From Thermodesulfovibrio thiophilus DSM 17215 (GTDB lineage Bacteria; Nitrospirota; Thermodesulfovibrionia; Thermodesulfovibrionales; Thermodesulfovibrionaceae): DNA of 64,000 bases. A program made the position numbers and the translations under genes. The stretch's first letter is position 1. Every line of letters starts with the position of its first letter. The notes under the pieces were generated by a model that was not told the DNA's origin, did not search any database, and saw only the letters and a program-made list of their open reading frames with translations. The stretch covers positions 1 through 64,000 of the forward strand of contig NZ_AUIU01000017.1 of NCBI RefSeq assembly GCF_000423865.1. Reading direction: 5' to 3'. Below, in pieces: positions 49,865 through 57,633 of the stretch.

Positions 49865-50205
49865 TCCAGTTAAAGACATATCTCAACTGTATCAAGGAAG
49901 TTCTCTTGCTTGCAGGGCAGACGTCCAATGAGAATCAGATCAGGGCAATTTATGAACGCATTAAACACTACGAGACTGCTGACTTCATAAAAGCCTGCAA
50001 CGATGACGTGTTCCTTTACGAGTGGAGCATCCGGGTGAACTATCCGTCCCTGAAAAACGCCATTGAGAGGCATATGATTGAAAGACTTGAGCGTGAGGAA
50101 CGCGAAAGAAGAAGAAAAGAGAGAGAGGCGCTCAGAAAAAAATTCAAACACGAGGAACTTCCCGAAGCAGTAATTGAATGCCTCAGAAAAATAAAAACTC
50201 TTTAA
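49861..50205 (+). CDS. Small protein coupled to the replication gene
   Basis: A GTG overlaps the previous stop (GTGA) after AAGGAGG. The 114-residue product has an N-terminal helical domain (LKTYLNCIKEVLLLAGQ, AIYERIKHYETADFIKAC) and a long charged helix (ERLEREERERRRKEREALRKK). It may be a helicase-loader-like or accessory replication factor by position. It has no Walker motif and no recognised family. Confidence 0.65.
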   Translation: MIQLKTYLNCIKEVLLLAGQTSNENQIRAIYERIKHYETADFIKACNDDVFLYEWSIRVNYPSLKNAIERHMIERLEREERERRRKEREALRKKFKHEELPEAVIECLRKIKTL

Positions 50206-50212
50206 ATTTTCT

Positions 50213-50238
50213 GGTTACCAGAAGAATGCTTTTATAAA
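50213..50238 (+). promoter_or_regulatory. GGTTACC promoter of the ssb operon
   Basis: GGTTACC (50213-50219), 13 bases, TATAAA (50233-50238). The stretch ATGCTTTTATAAATA closely resembles that before traT. Confidence 0.65.
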
Positions 50239-50265
50239 TACGCAAAATTTTTGAAGGAGGAAAAC

Positions 50266-50688
50266 ATGGTAAGCTACAACAGAATCATCCTTATAGGGAA
50301 TTTAACAAGAAACCCTGAACTCAGGTATACTCCGTCAGGGCTTGCGGTTGCTACTGTGACAATAGCTGTAAACACAAGATACCGCCAGGGCGAAGAAGTA
50401 AAAGAGGAGACTCTCTTTATTGATGCAATAGTATTTGGAAGACAGGCTGAAAACTGTCTTCAGTATCTGGAAAAAGGGAATCCTGTTCTCATTGAGGGAC
50501 GTCTTCGCGAGAGAAGATGGGACTATGAGGGTCAAAAAAGAAGCAAATTCGAAGTGATAGCAAGCGGAGTTAAATTTCTGTCAACCGCTGCCGCTAAAAA
50601 GAAAAACGGCGGCACACAATCTGAAAGCGAACCTGCTGTTGATGAAGTTGAGGCTTCCTCTGATTATCCGGATTGCGATCCGTTCTAG
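50266..50688 (+). CDS. ssb: Single-stranded DNA-binding protein
   Basis: The start chosen is ATG 50266 (MVSYNRIILIGNLTRNPELRYTPSG), 5 bases after GGAGG. The 140-residue product has a full OB fold with GRQAENCLQYLEKGNPVLIEGRLRERRW, and an acidic tail ending DYPDCDPF, a variant of the DDIPF tip that recruits partners. It protects single strands in replication and after transfer. Confidence 0.95.
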   Translation: MVSYNRIILIGNLTRNPELRYTPSGLAVATVTIAVNTRYRQGEEVKEETLFIDAIVFGRQAENCLQYLEKGNPVLIEGRLRERRWDYEGQKRSKFEVIASGVKFLSTAAAKKKNGGTQSESEPAVDEVEASSDYPDCDPF

Positions 50689-50698
50689 GAGCTGCGAA

Positions 50699-50938
50699 AT
50701 GTCAGCCACAGCAAAAACAGACAGAAACAAACAAACAGGTTCATCAGCGTTTGTAAGAGGAAGAAAGGCTTCATCCATAGTCCAGAAAAAATACAGATGT
50801 GTGTACTGCGGAATAAAAACGCACAATCCAGAAGCTGTTTGCGCTCTCTGCAGAACAGGAATCACAGCTCGATATCTTGATCTCATGCAGATCGTTAACA
50901 GAAAAAGACAGCAGAATAAAAAAACATCAAATTTTTAG
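50699..50938 (+). CDS. Small zinc-ribbon protein
   Basis: The start is ATG 50699 (MSATAKTDRN) behind GGAG. The 79-residue, very basic product has CVYCG...CALCR, one four-cysteine zinc knuckle, and a Lys/Arg-rich tail. It lies between ssb and the RDF-like gene and may bind nucleic acid. The family is not recognised. Confidence 0.65.
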   Translation: MSATAKTDRNKQTGSSAFVRGRKASSIVQKKYRCVYCGIKTHNPEAVCALCRTGITARYLDLMQIVNRKRQQNKKTSNF

Positions 50939-50953
50939 AGTAAGGAGGCAGGG

Positions 50954-52093
50954 GTGAGAAAAAAGATTACAAGAATCAAAGGAATTTCAGAAAGAAGGAG
51001 ACTTCCCAGATTAGGTAAAATCCGTCTTGGAGTCAAAGTGATAAATCCAAAAACCGGCAGAGAATACCCCCGCGAAGTGGATTATTTTGTAGTCCCTCCA
51101 GAGGTAGCAAAAATCTACGGGGAAAAACCCAAAGAGTTAGACGTGCTTTTTCCGGTAAATGACATTGATGTGGTATTTCCTCAGGCATATAAGTGGTATG
51201 GAAGTTCAAAAGGACTTAAATGCTATGGAGACGGGGAGATTGCTTACAGGTGGAATGAGAAAAAAGAGCAGTTTGAACAGAGGCCATGTTCCTGTGAACT
51301 TAAAGATAGAGAGTGTATGGCAAGAGCTCACCTGCTTGTTATCCTGCCAAAGGTAAGTATGGGAGGTGTCTATCAGATAGATATCGGGTCATATAACTCC
51401 ATTGTTGACATCAACAGCGGACTTGAATACATTCAGTCTCTAATTGGCAGATTTGCAATGGTTATGCTGAAGCTCAAGAGAGTGCCAAGGGAAGTGGCTT
51501 ACAACGGAGTTAAAAAAATTCACTATCCTCTCCAGATTACCCTTGAAAATGTTGATGTTCAGACCATCATGCAACTGAGGCAGGATTTAAGCAGAGCTCT
51601 GCTTGAATCAAACAAAACAGCTCTTCCGCCCATTGAAGATGTAAACCCCAGGTTTGACGAAGGAGCAGTAGTAGTGGTTGACGAGACAGAGGAAGAAGAA
51701 ATGCTTTATGTTGAACCGGTAGAACCTGCTGTTGATGAACCAGAAATTGAAACGCATGACGAAACTGAAGAGGCTATAGCACCACCTGTCACGACTTCTC
51801 AGTCCGTCAGTAAACATCCTTCAGGCAGACATAAACAAGAAGATACGGCAAAGATGGCAACCGAGCAGCAGCAGGCTGCCATCAGAAAGCTTGCAGAGTT
51901 CTATGAAATTGATTTTTCCATAATTGACAGGATCATAGCAAGTGGACTGACAGAGTATCAGGCGGGGAAAGTGATTTCAGACATAAGCAAGAAAGGAAAA
52001 GATGCAGAATGCATAAAATCGATCATTAATACAAAAAAGGAAAGAACAATCACAACACCGCCTGAGCTGGAAACCGTCATGGAACCATTCTAA
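50954..52093 (+). CDS. Gp3-like recombination directionality factor
   Basis: The product has 379 residues and a GTG start behind AAGGAGG. The N-terminal ~190 residues show the Gp3-like pattern: RRRLPRLGKIRLGVKVINPKTGREYPREVDYFVVPPEVAKIYGEKPKELDVLFP, written here with its marks PRLG-IRLG, YP..DYF-VP and YG-KP..L. It goes on with GLKCYGDGE and CSCELKDRECMARAHLLVILP. In phage phiC31, Gp3 switches a serine integrase to excision. The C-terminus has an acidic region and a helical domain. The matching integrase is not in the window. Confidence 0.78.
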   Translation: MRKKITRIKGISERRRLPRLGKIRLGVKVINPKTGREYPREVDYFVVPPEVAKIYGEKPKELDVLFPVNDIDVVFPQAYKWYGSSKGLKCYGDGEIAYRWNEKKEQFEQRPCSCELKDRECMARAHLLVILPKVSMGGVYQIDIGSYNSIVDINSGLEYIQSLIGRFAMVMLKLKRVPREVAYNGVKKIHYPLQITLENVDVQTIMQLRQDLSRALLESNKTALPPIEDVNPRFDEGAVVVVDETEEEEMLYVEPVEPAVDEPEIETHDETEEAIAPPVTTSQSVSKHPSGRHKQEDTAKMATEQQQAAIRKLAEFYEIDFSIIDRIIASGLTEYQAGKVISDISKKGKDAECIKSIINTKKERTITTPPELETVMEPF

Positions 52094-52109
52094 ACTGGAG
52101 GTATCTACC

Positions 52110-52478
52110 ATGCCGCTGTGCTTGCTTGACAAAAACATCCGCAAACAGAGAAGAAAAAGCGTCAAAAAACCAGAAGCCATGCTGGTTTCATCCTGCATGG
52201 AGTACCTGTCCATTAGGGGAGCTCAGGTAATAAGAAACAACACCGGATTGCTGTTTATTAAGGATAAAAACGGTAAATCAAGGGCTATAAAAACAGGAAG
52301 TCCTGGCTCCCCTGACTTAATAGCTTTTTTGCCAGAAGGCAGGGTTCTCTGTATAGAATGTAAAAGCAAAAAAGGCAAGCTTTCAGATTTACAAAAAGCT
52401 TTCATTGAAAAGATGAGAAAAAATAAACACGAGGTAGTAGTTATTCGAAGCCTTGAAGATTTAATGGAGGTGGTTTAG
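52110..52478 (+). CDS. VRR-NUC domain nuclease
   Basis: The 122-residue product is a stand-alone VRR-NUC domain: KKPEAMLVSSCMEYLS, then GSPGSPDLIAFLPEGRVLCIECKSKKGKLSDLQKAF in which D, E and K form the PD-(D/E)xK site. Single-domain members cut branched DNA such as Holliday junctions. A role in processing replication or recombination intermediates of the element is likely. The start ATG follows CTGGAGG. Confidence 0.88.
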   Translation: MPLCLLDKNIRKQRRKSVKKPEAMLVSSCMEYLSIRGAQVIRNNTGLLFIKDKNGKSRAIKTGSPGSPDLIAFLPEGRVLCIECKSKKGKLSDLQKAFIEKMRKNKHEVVVIRSLEDLMEVV

Positions 52479-52973
52479 GTGATAAAAAACATTTTGTTTG
52501 TTGTCCTGACCATAGTATGTTGTTTTGCTCAAATAGGTCTTGCTGAAGCCTCTAATTTTAGTAGTACAGTGGAGCAGTGCATGATTAAAGCATCTGAATA
52601 CTATCAAGTAAATCCTCTGGTTTTATGGGGCATAGCAAAAGTGGAAAGCAACTTTAACCCTTATGCTGTAAACAAAAACAAAAATGGTTCATATGACATG
52701 GGAATAATGCAGATTAACTCTGCGTGGATACCTGCTTTAAAAAAGTTTGGACTTTACGATGCAAAGAAAATATGGGATCCTTGCTACAACGTTCATGTGG
52801 GAGCGTGGGTGTTAAGCCAGTGCATTAAGCAACACGGAAACACATGGAAGGCTATTGGCTGCTACAATGCTACATCCAATCCCAAAAGAATAAAGTATGC
52901 CTGGAAGGTTTACAACGCTATAAAAAACTATATCCAGGTGGACTACAAACAGACCGAGCAAGGGAGGCAGTAA
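52479..52973 (+). CDS. Lytic transglycosylase (VirB1-like)
   Basis: The 164-residue product has a signal peptide (FVVLTIVCCFAQIGLAEA) and an SLT domain with catalytic Glu in IAKVESNFNPYAV, then GIMQINSAW and GCYNATSNP. It locally opens peptidoglycan for the conjugation apparatus. It starts at a GTG directly after the nuclease gene stops, behind GGAGG, and is followed without gap by the cheW-like gene. Confidence 0.92.
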   Translation: MIKNILFVVLTIVCCFAQIGLAEASNFSSTVEQCMIKASEYYQVNPLVLWGIAKVESNFNPYAVNKNKNGSYDMGIMQINSAWIPALKKFGLYDAKKIWDPCYNVHVGAWVLSQCIKQHGNTWKAIGCYNATSNPKRIKYAWKVYNAIKNYIQVDYKQTEQGRQ

Positions 52974-53423
52974 ATGGCTGAAAAATATTTATGTTTTACG
53001 CTAGAAGGGAGCTTATTTGCAGTCCCCGTGGGATACGTACAGGAGATTGCATCTGCCCCTGATAGCATAGTACCAATTCCTGATATGCCAGAACACATAA
53101 GAGGAATAACAAAGTTCAGAAATCAAGCTCTCATGGTAATTGATTTAAAAAAACGACTCGATGTTTGCGGCACTGAAGAATGCAAAAAAATGATCATTAT
53201 AAACAAAGGACATAATGTCGGCGTGCTGGTTGATGAAGTGGTAGGAATGGTTTTGCTTGAACAAGAGCAAATTGATAAAACTCTTGCTATACATGCTTTT
53301 CTTGAAAATCCTTTTATTAAAGGCATTGCAAACCCTGATAACAGGCTTATATGTGTTTTATCAGAAGAGATTTTTGAAGCCAGCCCTCAGAATGGAAATA
53401 TTGCTGCAACATTTTTGTCATAA
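52974..53423 (+). CDS. CheW-like adaptor
   Basis: The 149-residue product is a CheW domain: YLCFTLEGSLFAVPVGYVQEIA, IPDMPEHIRGITKFRNQALMVIDLKKRL and VGVLVDEVVGMVLLEQEQI. CheW links chemoreceptors to the kinase CheA; neither is coded in the window, so it must use host partners or replace the host adaptor. It starts one base after the transglycosylase stop. Confidence 0.9.
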   Translation: MAEKYLCFTLEGSLFAVPVGYVQEIASAPDSIVPIPDMPEHIRGITKFRNQALMVIDLKKRLDVCGTEECKKMIIINKGHNVGVLVDEVVGMVLLEQEQIDKTLAIHAFLENPFIKGIANPDNRLICVLSEEIFEASPQNGNIAATFLS

Positions 53424-53510
53424 AAACAGCGTATCTGAACTGATTTATTTGCATATAAAGATTTTACAGATCCGTCGTAATATGTGAAATTTCAATCGTT
53501 TGCCCGTTCT

Positions 53511-53536
53511 GGTTACCGGTAATATGCATTTATAAA
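53511..53536 (+). promoter_or_regulatory. GGTTACC promoter of traT
   Basis: GGTTACC (53511-53517), 13 bases, TATAAA (53531-53536); the traT start follows at 53566 behind AAAGGAGG. Confidence 0.68.
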
Positions 53537-53565
53537 TAAACACAAAACAAAAAAGGAGGATTTGC

Positions 53566-54321
53566 ATGAGAAACAATCAAGCTTTAAGGGCAGTAGCAGT
53601 TCTTGTTCTTGCGGTTTTTTTTGTAAGCAGTTTTTCTGGCTGTGCTCAGATGATTAATGCCATTGAGCACTCCAGCATGGAAACAAAAGTGAAGATGACT
53701 GACACGATTTTCCTTGATCCAGTCAAAAAAGCAAAGCTTAAAACAGTTTTTGTAACAGTTACAAACACATCTGAATTTCAAGAGGCAAGTGCTGAATTAA
53801 TTAAAAATCTAATAGTTTCAAGACTTCAGGCTAAAGGTTATCAGATAGTTGATGATCCTGAACAGGCAGGCTACATGATACAGGCAAACCTGCTTTACAT
53901 GGACTACTACTACAACACTGGAGCCACAGAGGGGGCAATTGAAGGAGGCTTAATCGGTGCTGGTTCAGGAGCACTTGTGGGGCAGTCAAGAGATACATCC
54001 ATTGCTCTTGCCATTCTTGGAGCTATGGGTGGAAGCGTTGGAGGAGCACTGCTTGGAAAGGCAATCAAGGTTGAAAAGTATGGAGGAGTGGTTGATGTCC
54101 AGATATATGAAAAAACAGACAAACCAGTTACTGGCAAGATAGAAACCAGTGTGGCATCGGGTTCAGGGACAAAAATACAGACAACTCAGGAAATAAACAA
54201 CAACTGGCAGATATACAGAACCAAAGTAGCATGTCTTGCTGAACAGACAAACATTAACAAAGATGAAGCAGCAAAGGTCATTGCAGAAAAGCTCGCTTCA
54301 CAAATTTCGGGAATGTTTTAA
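53566..54321 (+). CDS. traT: TraT-like surface-exclusion lipoprotein
   Basis: The 251-residue product (F TraT: 244) has a lipobox SFSGC (Cys ~26) after a signal peptide. Family marks are KTVFVTVTNTSE, AKGYQIVDDPEQAGYMIQANLLYM, a Gly/Ala-rich membrane-like hairpin (GLIGAGSGALVG, GAMGGSVGGALLG) and VDVQIYEKT..TKIQTTQE. TraT blocks mating aggregates between cells that already carry the element and can give serum resistance. Confidence 0.92.
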   Translation: MRNNQALRAVAVLVLAVFFVSSFSGCAQMINAIEHSSMETKVKMTDTIFLDPVKKAKLKTVFVTVTNTSEFQEASAELIKNLIVSRLQAKGYQIVDDPEQAGYMIQANLLYMDYYYNTGATEGAIEGGLIGAGSGALVGQSRDTSIALAILGAMGGSVGGALLGKAIKVEKYGGVVDVQIYEKTDKPVTGKIETSVASGSGTKIQTTQEINNNWQIYRTKVACLAEQTNINKDEAAKVIAEKLASQISGMF

Positions 54322-54332
54322 TTTAACTTTCT

Positions 54333-54503
54333 CGCCGAGAAGTCCCCTTCCGTGAGGGAGGGGATGAAAGGCGATTTTTCCCTGATGAAATCTACAGCAG
54401 AAACTGCGGGAAGTAACGCCTGGGGAGAGGTTTGGATACAGACCTCTACGAACCAGGAAGTACGAACCAGGAAGCCCCGCCCTTATGGGCAGGGTAGTTC
54501 ACA
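54333..54503 (+). mobile_element. IS200/IS605-type remnant without tnpB, omega-RNA-like
   Basis: No frame is present. The segment has a hairpin AGTCCCCTTCCGTGAGGGAGGGGA (54341-54363), a hairpin GAGGT..ACCTC (54427-54446), a tandem repeat TACGAACCAGGAAG (54447-54474) and an end of the form AAGCCCCGCCCTTATGGGCAGGGTAGTTCAC. That last hairpin and TAGTTCAC are typical of the right ends of TnpB elements, where the RNA guide scaffold is coded. It looks like a non-autonomous copy or scar. Confidence 0.65.
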
Positions 54504-54570
54504 GGAGATATAGCGGGATGATTGCAATTAATCCTGAATACTCTTGTTAATACCTCAATATCTTAATATC

Positions 54571-54600
54571 TTGACATTCTGATATCTTGCATGGTATCTT
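54571..54600 (+). promoter_or_regulatory. Promoter of the RelE-type toxin pair
   Basis: TTGACA (54571-54576) and TATCTT (54595-54600), 18 bases apart, are set in four ATATCTT/GTATCTT direct repeats (54558-54600) that could be antitoxin operators. Confidence 0.6.
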
Positions 54601-54622
54601 TTATCAAAAGGAGGTGTTTAAT

Positions 54623-54865
54623 ATGAAAAAGGGAGCAACAACCTTAAGATTACCTGAAGACAGGCTTAGAATTATCAGGGCGATTGCCGGCTATGAGAAC
54701 AGGACCCTTGTGGATATATTTACTGAACTTACTGACGAATATATAGAAAGGCACAGAGAAACAATGGAACTACTTGCCATTCCAGGCTTTTTAGAAGAGT
54801 GCAAGGCAGGAGTTGAGGAGATTAAAGGCGGTGGAGGTAAAAACCTGATTGAGCTGGACGATTAA
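54623..54865 (+). CDS. Antitoxin of a RelE/ParE-type pair
   Basis: The start is ATG 54623 (MKKGATTLRLPEDRLRIIRAIAGYEN) behind AAAAGGAGG, giving 80 residues. The N-terminal beta strand and helices suit a ribbon-helix-helix DNA-binding domain; the acidic and glycine-rich C-terminus (EEIKGGGGKNLIELDD) would bind the toxin. It overlaps the toxin gene by 17 bp. Confidence 0.8.
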   Translation: MKKGATTLRLPEDRLRIIRAIAGYENRTLVDIFTELTDEYIERHRETMELLAIPGFLEECKAGVEEIKGGGGKNLIELDD

Positions 54866-55118
54866 GGTTTCCTCAAAAGCTGAAAAATATTTCAAACGGC
54901 TCGATAATAATATAAAACAACGTATAAAAGAAACCCTTTCAGAGATGTCCCTATTAACCAATCCGCGTGAACATTTTTCTGTAAAACCATTGACAGGTCA
55001 ATTAAAGGGATTTTATAGACTGAAAGTAGGCGATTACCGAATTATTTTTAGTATTCTAAAAGAAGATAGCATAATCGCAGTGGTCAATATTGCTCCGAGA
55101 GGTGATGTGTATAAATAA
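54849..55118 (+). CDS. RelE/ParE-family toxin
   Basis: The 89-residue product shows KVSSKAEKYFKRLDNNIKQRIKETLSEM, then VKPLTGQLKGFYRLKVGDYRIIFSI, the usual RelE signature with basic residues at the active face. It starts at a TTG inside the antitoxin gene. RelE toxins cut mRNA on the ribosome. It probably stabilises the element. Confidence 0.85.
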   Translation: MSWTIKVSSKAEKYFKRLDNNIKQRIKETLSEMSLLTNPREHFSVKPLTGQLKGFYRLKVGDYRIIFSILKEDSIIAVVNIAPRGDVYK

Positions 55119-55127
55119 AGTCTATAA

Positions 55128-55147
55128 TGGACCCCAAAAACTGGACA
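55128..55147. mobile_element. IS3-type terminal repeat remnant
   Basis: TGGACCCCAAAAACTGGACA looks like the terminal inverted repeat of some IS3-family elements. No second end or transposase is near, so it is a scar at best. The rest of the gap to 55313 has only a GGGCAAACCTGCCC hairpin (~55174-55187). Confidence 0.35.
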
Positions 55148-55313
55148 GATTGAAAATATCCCCACAAAACAGGGCAAACCTGCCCTCAAAAATGCCCTTA
55201 AAATTTATTCTAATAGCCGTGAAATAGCTTTTGCATCCAGAGGGTAACTCTTCTTCTGATTTTTCTTAAAAACTTCTTAATCAACAGCGTATCCTCAATC
55301 CCTTACCAGCTAT

Positions 55314-55338
55314 GGTTACCAGAATTCTTACTTATTGA
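55314..55338 (+). promoter_or_regulatory. GGTTACC promoter of transfer operon 2
   Basis: GGTTACC (55314-55320), 12 bases, TATTGA (55333-55338), then ATG at 55343 with no room for a ribosome site. Confidence 0.55.
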
Positions 55339-55342
55339 TAAG

Positions 55343-56185
55343 ATGCTTCAGACAGCTAAAAATCTCAGTAAGGATGTAATCTCATCAAAGGGAAGCGTAA
55401 TGTTGTCCTCAAAAGACGTTGAAGTCATGGGGCAGATAGTTGATGCTGTAACATCCCTTTCGGAACAGTATGAGATACCTTACGAGGAAGCGGTGGAACA
55501 CGCTGAATTCGCCCTCAGCTATGCGCTGAGCGAGCGTTTAGGGCTTGACGTTCATGTTTACTTAAGGGATAGATGCAGAATACTTGTGTTTGACGACACT
55601 CAGGCTAAAGAAGTCAAAACGGGACAGATAAAAAAGAAGGTCATACGGCATGCAAAAAAGTTTCTCCAGTATCGATTTTTGTGTCTGCACGCATACAGGG
55701 TTTACCGTGAAGCAGTTCATCTTGTGAGAACAGTCGTGAGCGGACAGATTTTAAGAATAATAAAACAGACGCTTTATGTGAAGATTTTAAACCCGCACGC
55801 TGCGATAGAAGGAGGCAGGGTTTTAATAGGGGTGTGTTCTCCGGAGCATCAGACTCCAAAAGAAAGAGGCACGTATTGGAAGGGAGAGATTTTAGCATTC
55901 TTCGTTGCCAGCGTGCGGGGCATAGTTGAGGAAAAAGTTCCAAGAGTAATTATCACTTTGAGTAGAAATTCTATTAGCTTACCAGAAGTCATGCTAAAAA
56001 ATTTTCTGTTTGATATAGGGATAACAACAAAGGTAAAAGCAGTGAAAAGAATCGCGGGCGCTTACACTATAATACACACCGAACAAAAGATTCCAAAAGA
56101 GATAATACAGAGAGTATTTCGCGAGCTTAACGAGGGCATTATCGTTAAATATAGAAGCGTCAAAGAGGGCAAGCCGTGGCTTTAG
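55343..56185 (+). CDS. Unknown protein before the coupling-protein gene
   Basis: The product has 280 residues. It is basic, with YEIPYEEAVEHAEFALSYALSERLGL, a repeated helical part (HAKKFLQYRFLCLHAYRVYREAVHLVRTVV), and an Arg/Lys-rich end. There is no signal peptide or sure membrane segment. Its end overlaps traD by 10 bp, so it works with transfer genes, perhaps as a relaxosome or oriT-binding accessory. The start may be leaderless. The family is not recognised. Confidence 0.65.
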   Translation: MLQTAKNLSKDVISSKGSVMLSSKDVEVMGQIVDAVTSLSEQYEIPYEEAVEHAEFALSYALSERLGLDVHVYLRDRCRILVFDDTQAKEVKTGQIKKKVIRHAKKFLQYRFLCLHAYRVYREAVHLVRTVVSGQILRIIKQTLYVKILNPHAAIEGGRVLIGVCSPEHQTPKERGTYWKGEILAFFVASVRGIVEEKVPRVIITLSRNSISLPEVMLKNFLFDIGITTKVKAVKRIAGAYTIIHTEQKIPKEIIQRVFRELNEGIIVKYRSVKEGKPWL

Positions 56186-57633
56186 CTTTTTTACAATGGT
56201 TTTTCAGGACTGTTTTAGGCATTAAACCGGCTGGTTTGATAGAACAGGCAAAAAAAGAAAAGCTTACCTTTGTTGGCACAGGTCATAGATTAGGTGAGCT
56301 TGAAGATGAAGAAATTGATCTGGTTATACCTGACTCTCGCCGCAAGGGACACTGCTGGTGCTTTGGAACCACAAGAGTTGGGAAAACGAGGCTTATGGAG
56401 GCAATGGTTGAGCAGGATATAAGAAAAGGATTCTCTACGATAGTCATTGATCCTAAAGGTGACTGGGCTTTATTTAAAAAAATCATTCAGGTTGCTTTTG
56501 AAGAGGGAAGACAGGAGGATTTAATTTTTATTACTCCTATTTTCCCAGATTATTCTGCAGTTTTTGACCCTCTTGCCTATTACTTTATGCCTGAAGAGCT
56601 TGTTGCGCATATTACAAGTGGTGTTCCTGTAGGCGAACAATTTTTCTATATGGTAGCCTATAAAATTTCAATGATACTTGTGCGGGCTTTATTGTTAAAG
56701 GCAAAAGCAGAAGGCAGACCATTAAGAATAAGTTTAATGGAAGTAAAAGACAGAATGGACAGAGAAGAGCTTGCAAAACTTTACAAAGAACTCCAGATGA
56801 TAGATGCATCAGAAGCCAGGGATGTCTTAAAACAGGTGGAAGAACTGCTTGACCATCCCGTCGGCATTGTGCAGGAAGTTGCAAGAGACATGCAGAAAGT
56901 AATCAATTCGCCACAGCAGTTTTACGAAAAAATTTCTGAATCTCTACATGTTGCGTTAATGCAGATTTGCTCGGGAAATATAGGAAAGCTGGTAGGCAAA
57001 GCAAAAGAAAACAGATTAATTCAGAGGCTTGAAGAGGGCAAATCAGTCATTATGGTGGCGCATCTTGGTGCGCTTCAGACTGAGGACGCGGCAAAAGTGC
57101 TTGGCAAAGTAATCATCAGCACAGTAAAAGCATTTGTGGGAAGAAGATTTGCCTCAGGCAAGGATGTAAATCCTCCACTTGCTATATACATAGACGAAGC
57201 CCAGAACGTGCTTTACAAAGGCATAGAGGATTTGCTTTCAAAGGCAGGCGGCGCAGGTGTGTGGGTGCACGGTTTTAATCAGTCAGTAAATCAGATATAT
57301 CAGGAAGTAGGTAAAGACTTTGGTCGATCCATACTTGATAATGCGAACACAAAGATTTTTATGAAAGTCCCGGACGCTGATACGGCTCAGTATGTATCAA
57401 GACACTTTGGCATGGGCATCAGGTTTTCTCCAGCAGTATCTCTGGGTGGGGGCATCATAGCTAAAGAAACAGAAGATTATCTCGTTAAACCTGAGGATGT
57501 TCTGTATCTGGCGGCAAGAGAGTTTTACATGTTTGGTTATGATGGACAGTTTAAGGGTAAGACAATATCGGTCAGGGATTCCTATGTTCAATTAGTGTTG
57601 CCTGAGATTCAGCCTGTTGATGAGGTATGCTGA
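56176..57633 (+). CDS. traD: TraD: type IV coupling protein
   Basis: The product has 485 residues with one short hydrophobic start (LAFLQWFFRTVLG). Walker A is GTTRVGKT (~63-70), Walker B LAIYIDEAQN (~337), and a late arginine region NTKIFMKVPDADTAQYVS matches the TraD/VirD4 family of SXT-like elements. It feeds the relaxase-DNA complex to the secretion channel. It is shorter than typical TraD because the membrane part is reduced. It overlaps the relaxase gene (TGATG). Confidence 0.9.
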   Translation: MALAFLQWFFRTVLGIKPAGLIEQAKKEKLTFVGTGHRLGELEDEEIDLVIPDSRRKGHCWCFGTTRVGKTRLMEAMVEQDIRKGFSTIVIDPKGDWALFKKIIQVAFEEGRQEDLIFITPIFPDYSAVFDPLAYYFMPEELVAHITSGVPVGEQFFYMVAYKISMILVRALLLKAKAEGRPLRISLMEVKDRMDREELAKLYKELQMIDASEARDVLKQVEELLDHPVGIVQEVARDMQKVINSPQQFYEKISESLHVALMQICSGNIGKLVGKAKENRLIQRLEEGKSVIMVAHLGALQTEDAAKVLGKVIISTVKAFVGRRFASGKDVNPPLAIYIDEAQNVLYKGIEDLLSKAGGAGVWVHGFNQSVNQIYQEVGKDFGRSILDNANTKIFMKVPDADTAQYVSRHFGMGIRFSPAVSLGGGIIAKETEDYLVKPEDVLYLAAREFYMFGYDGQFKGKTISVRDSYVQLVLPEIQPVDEVC

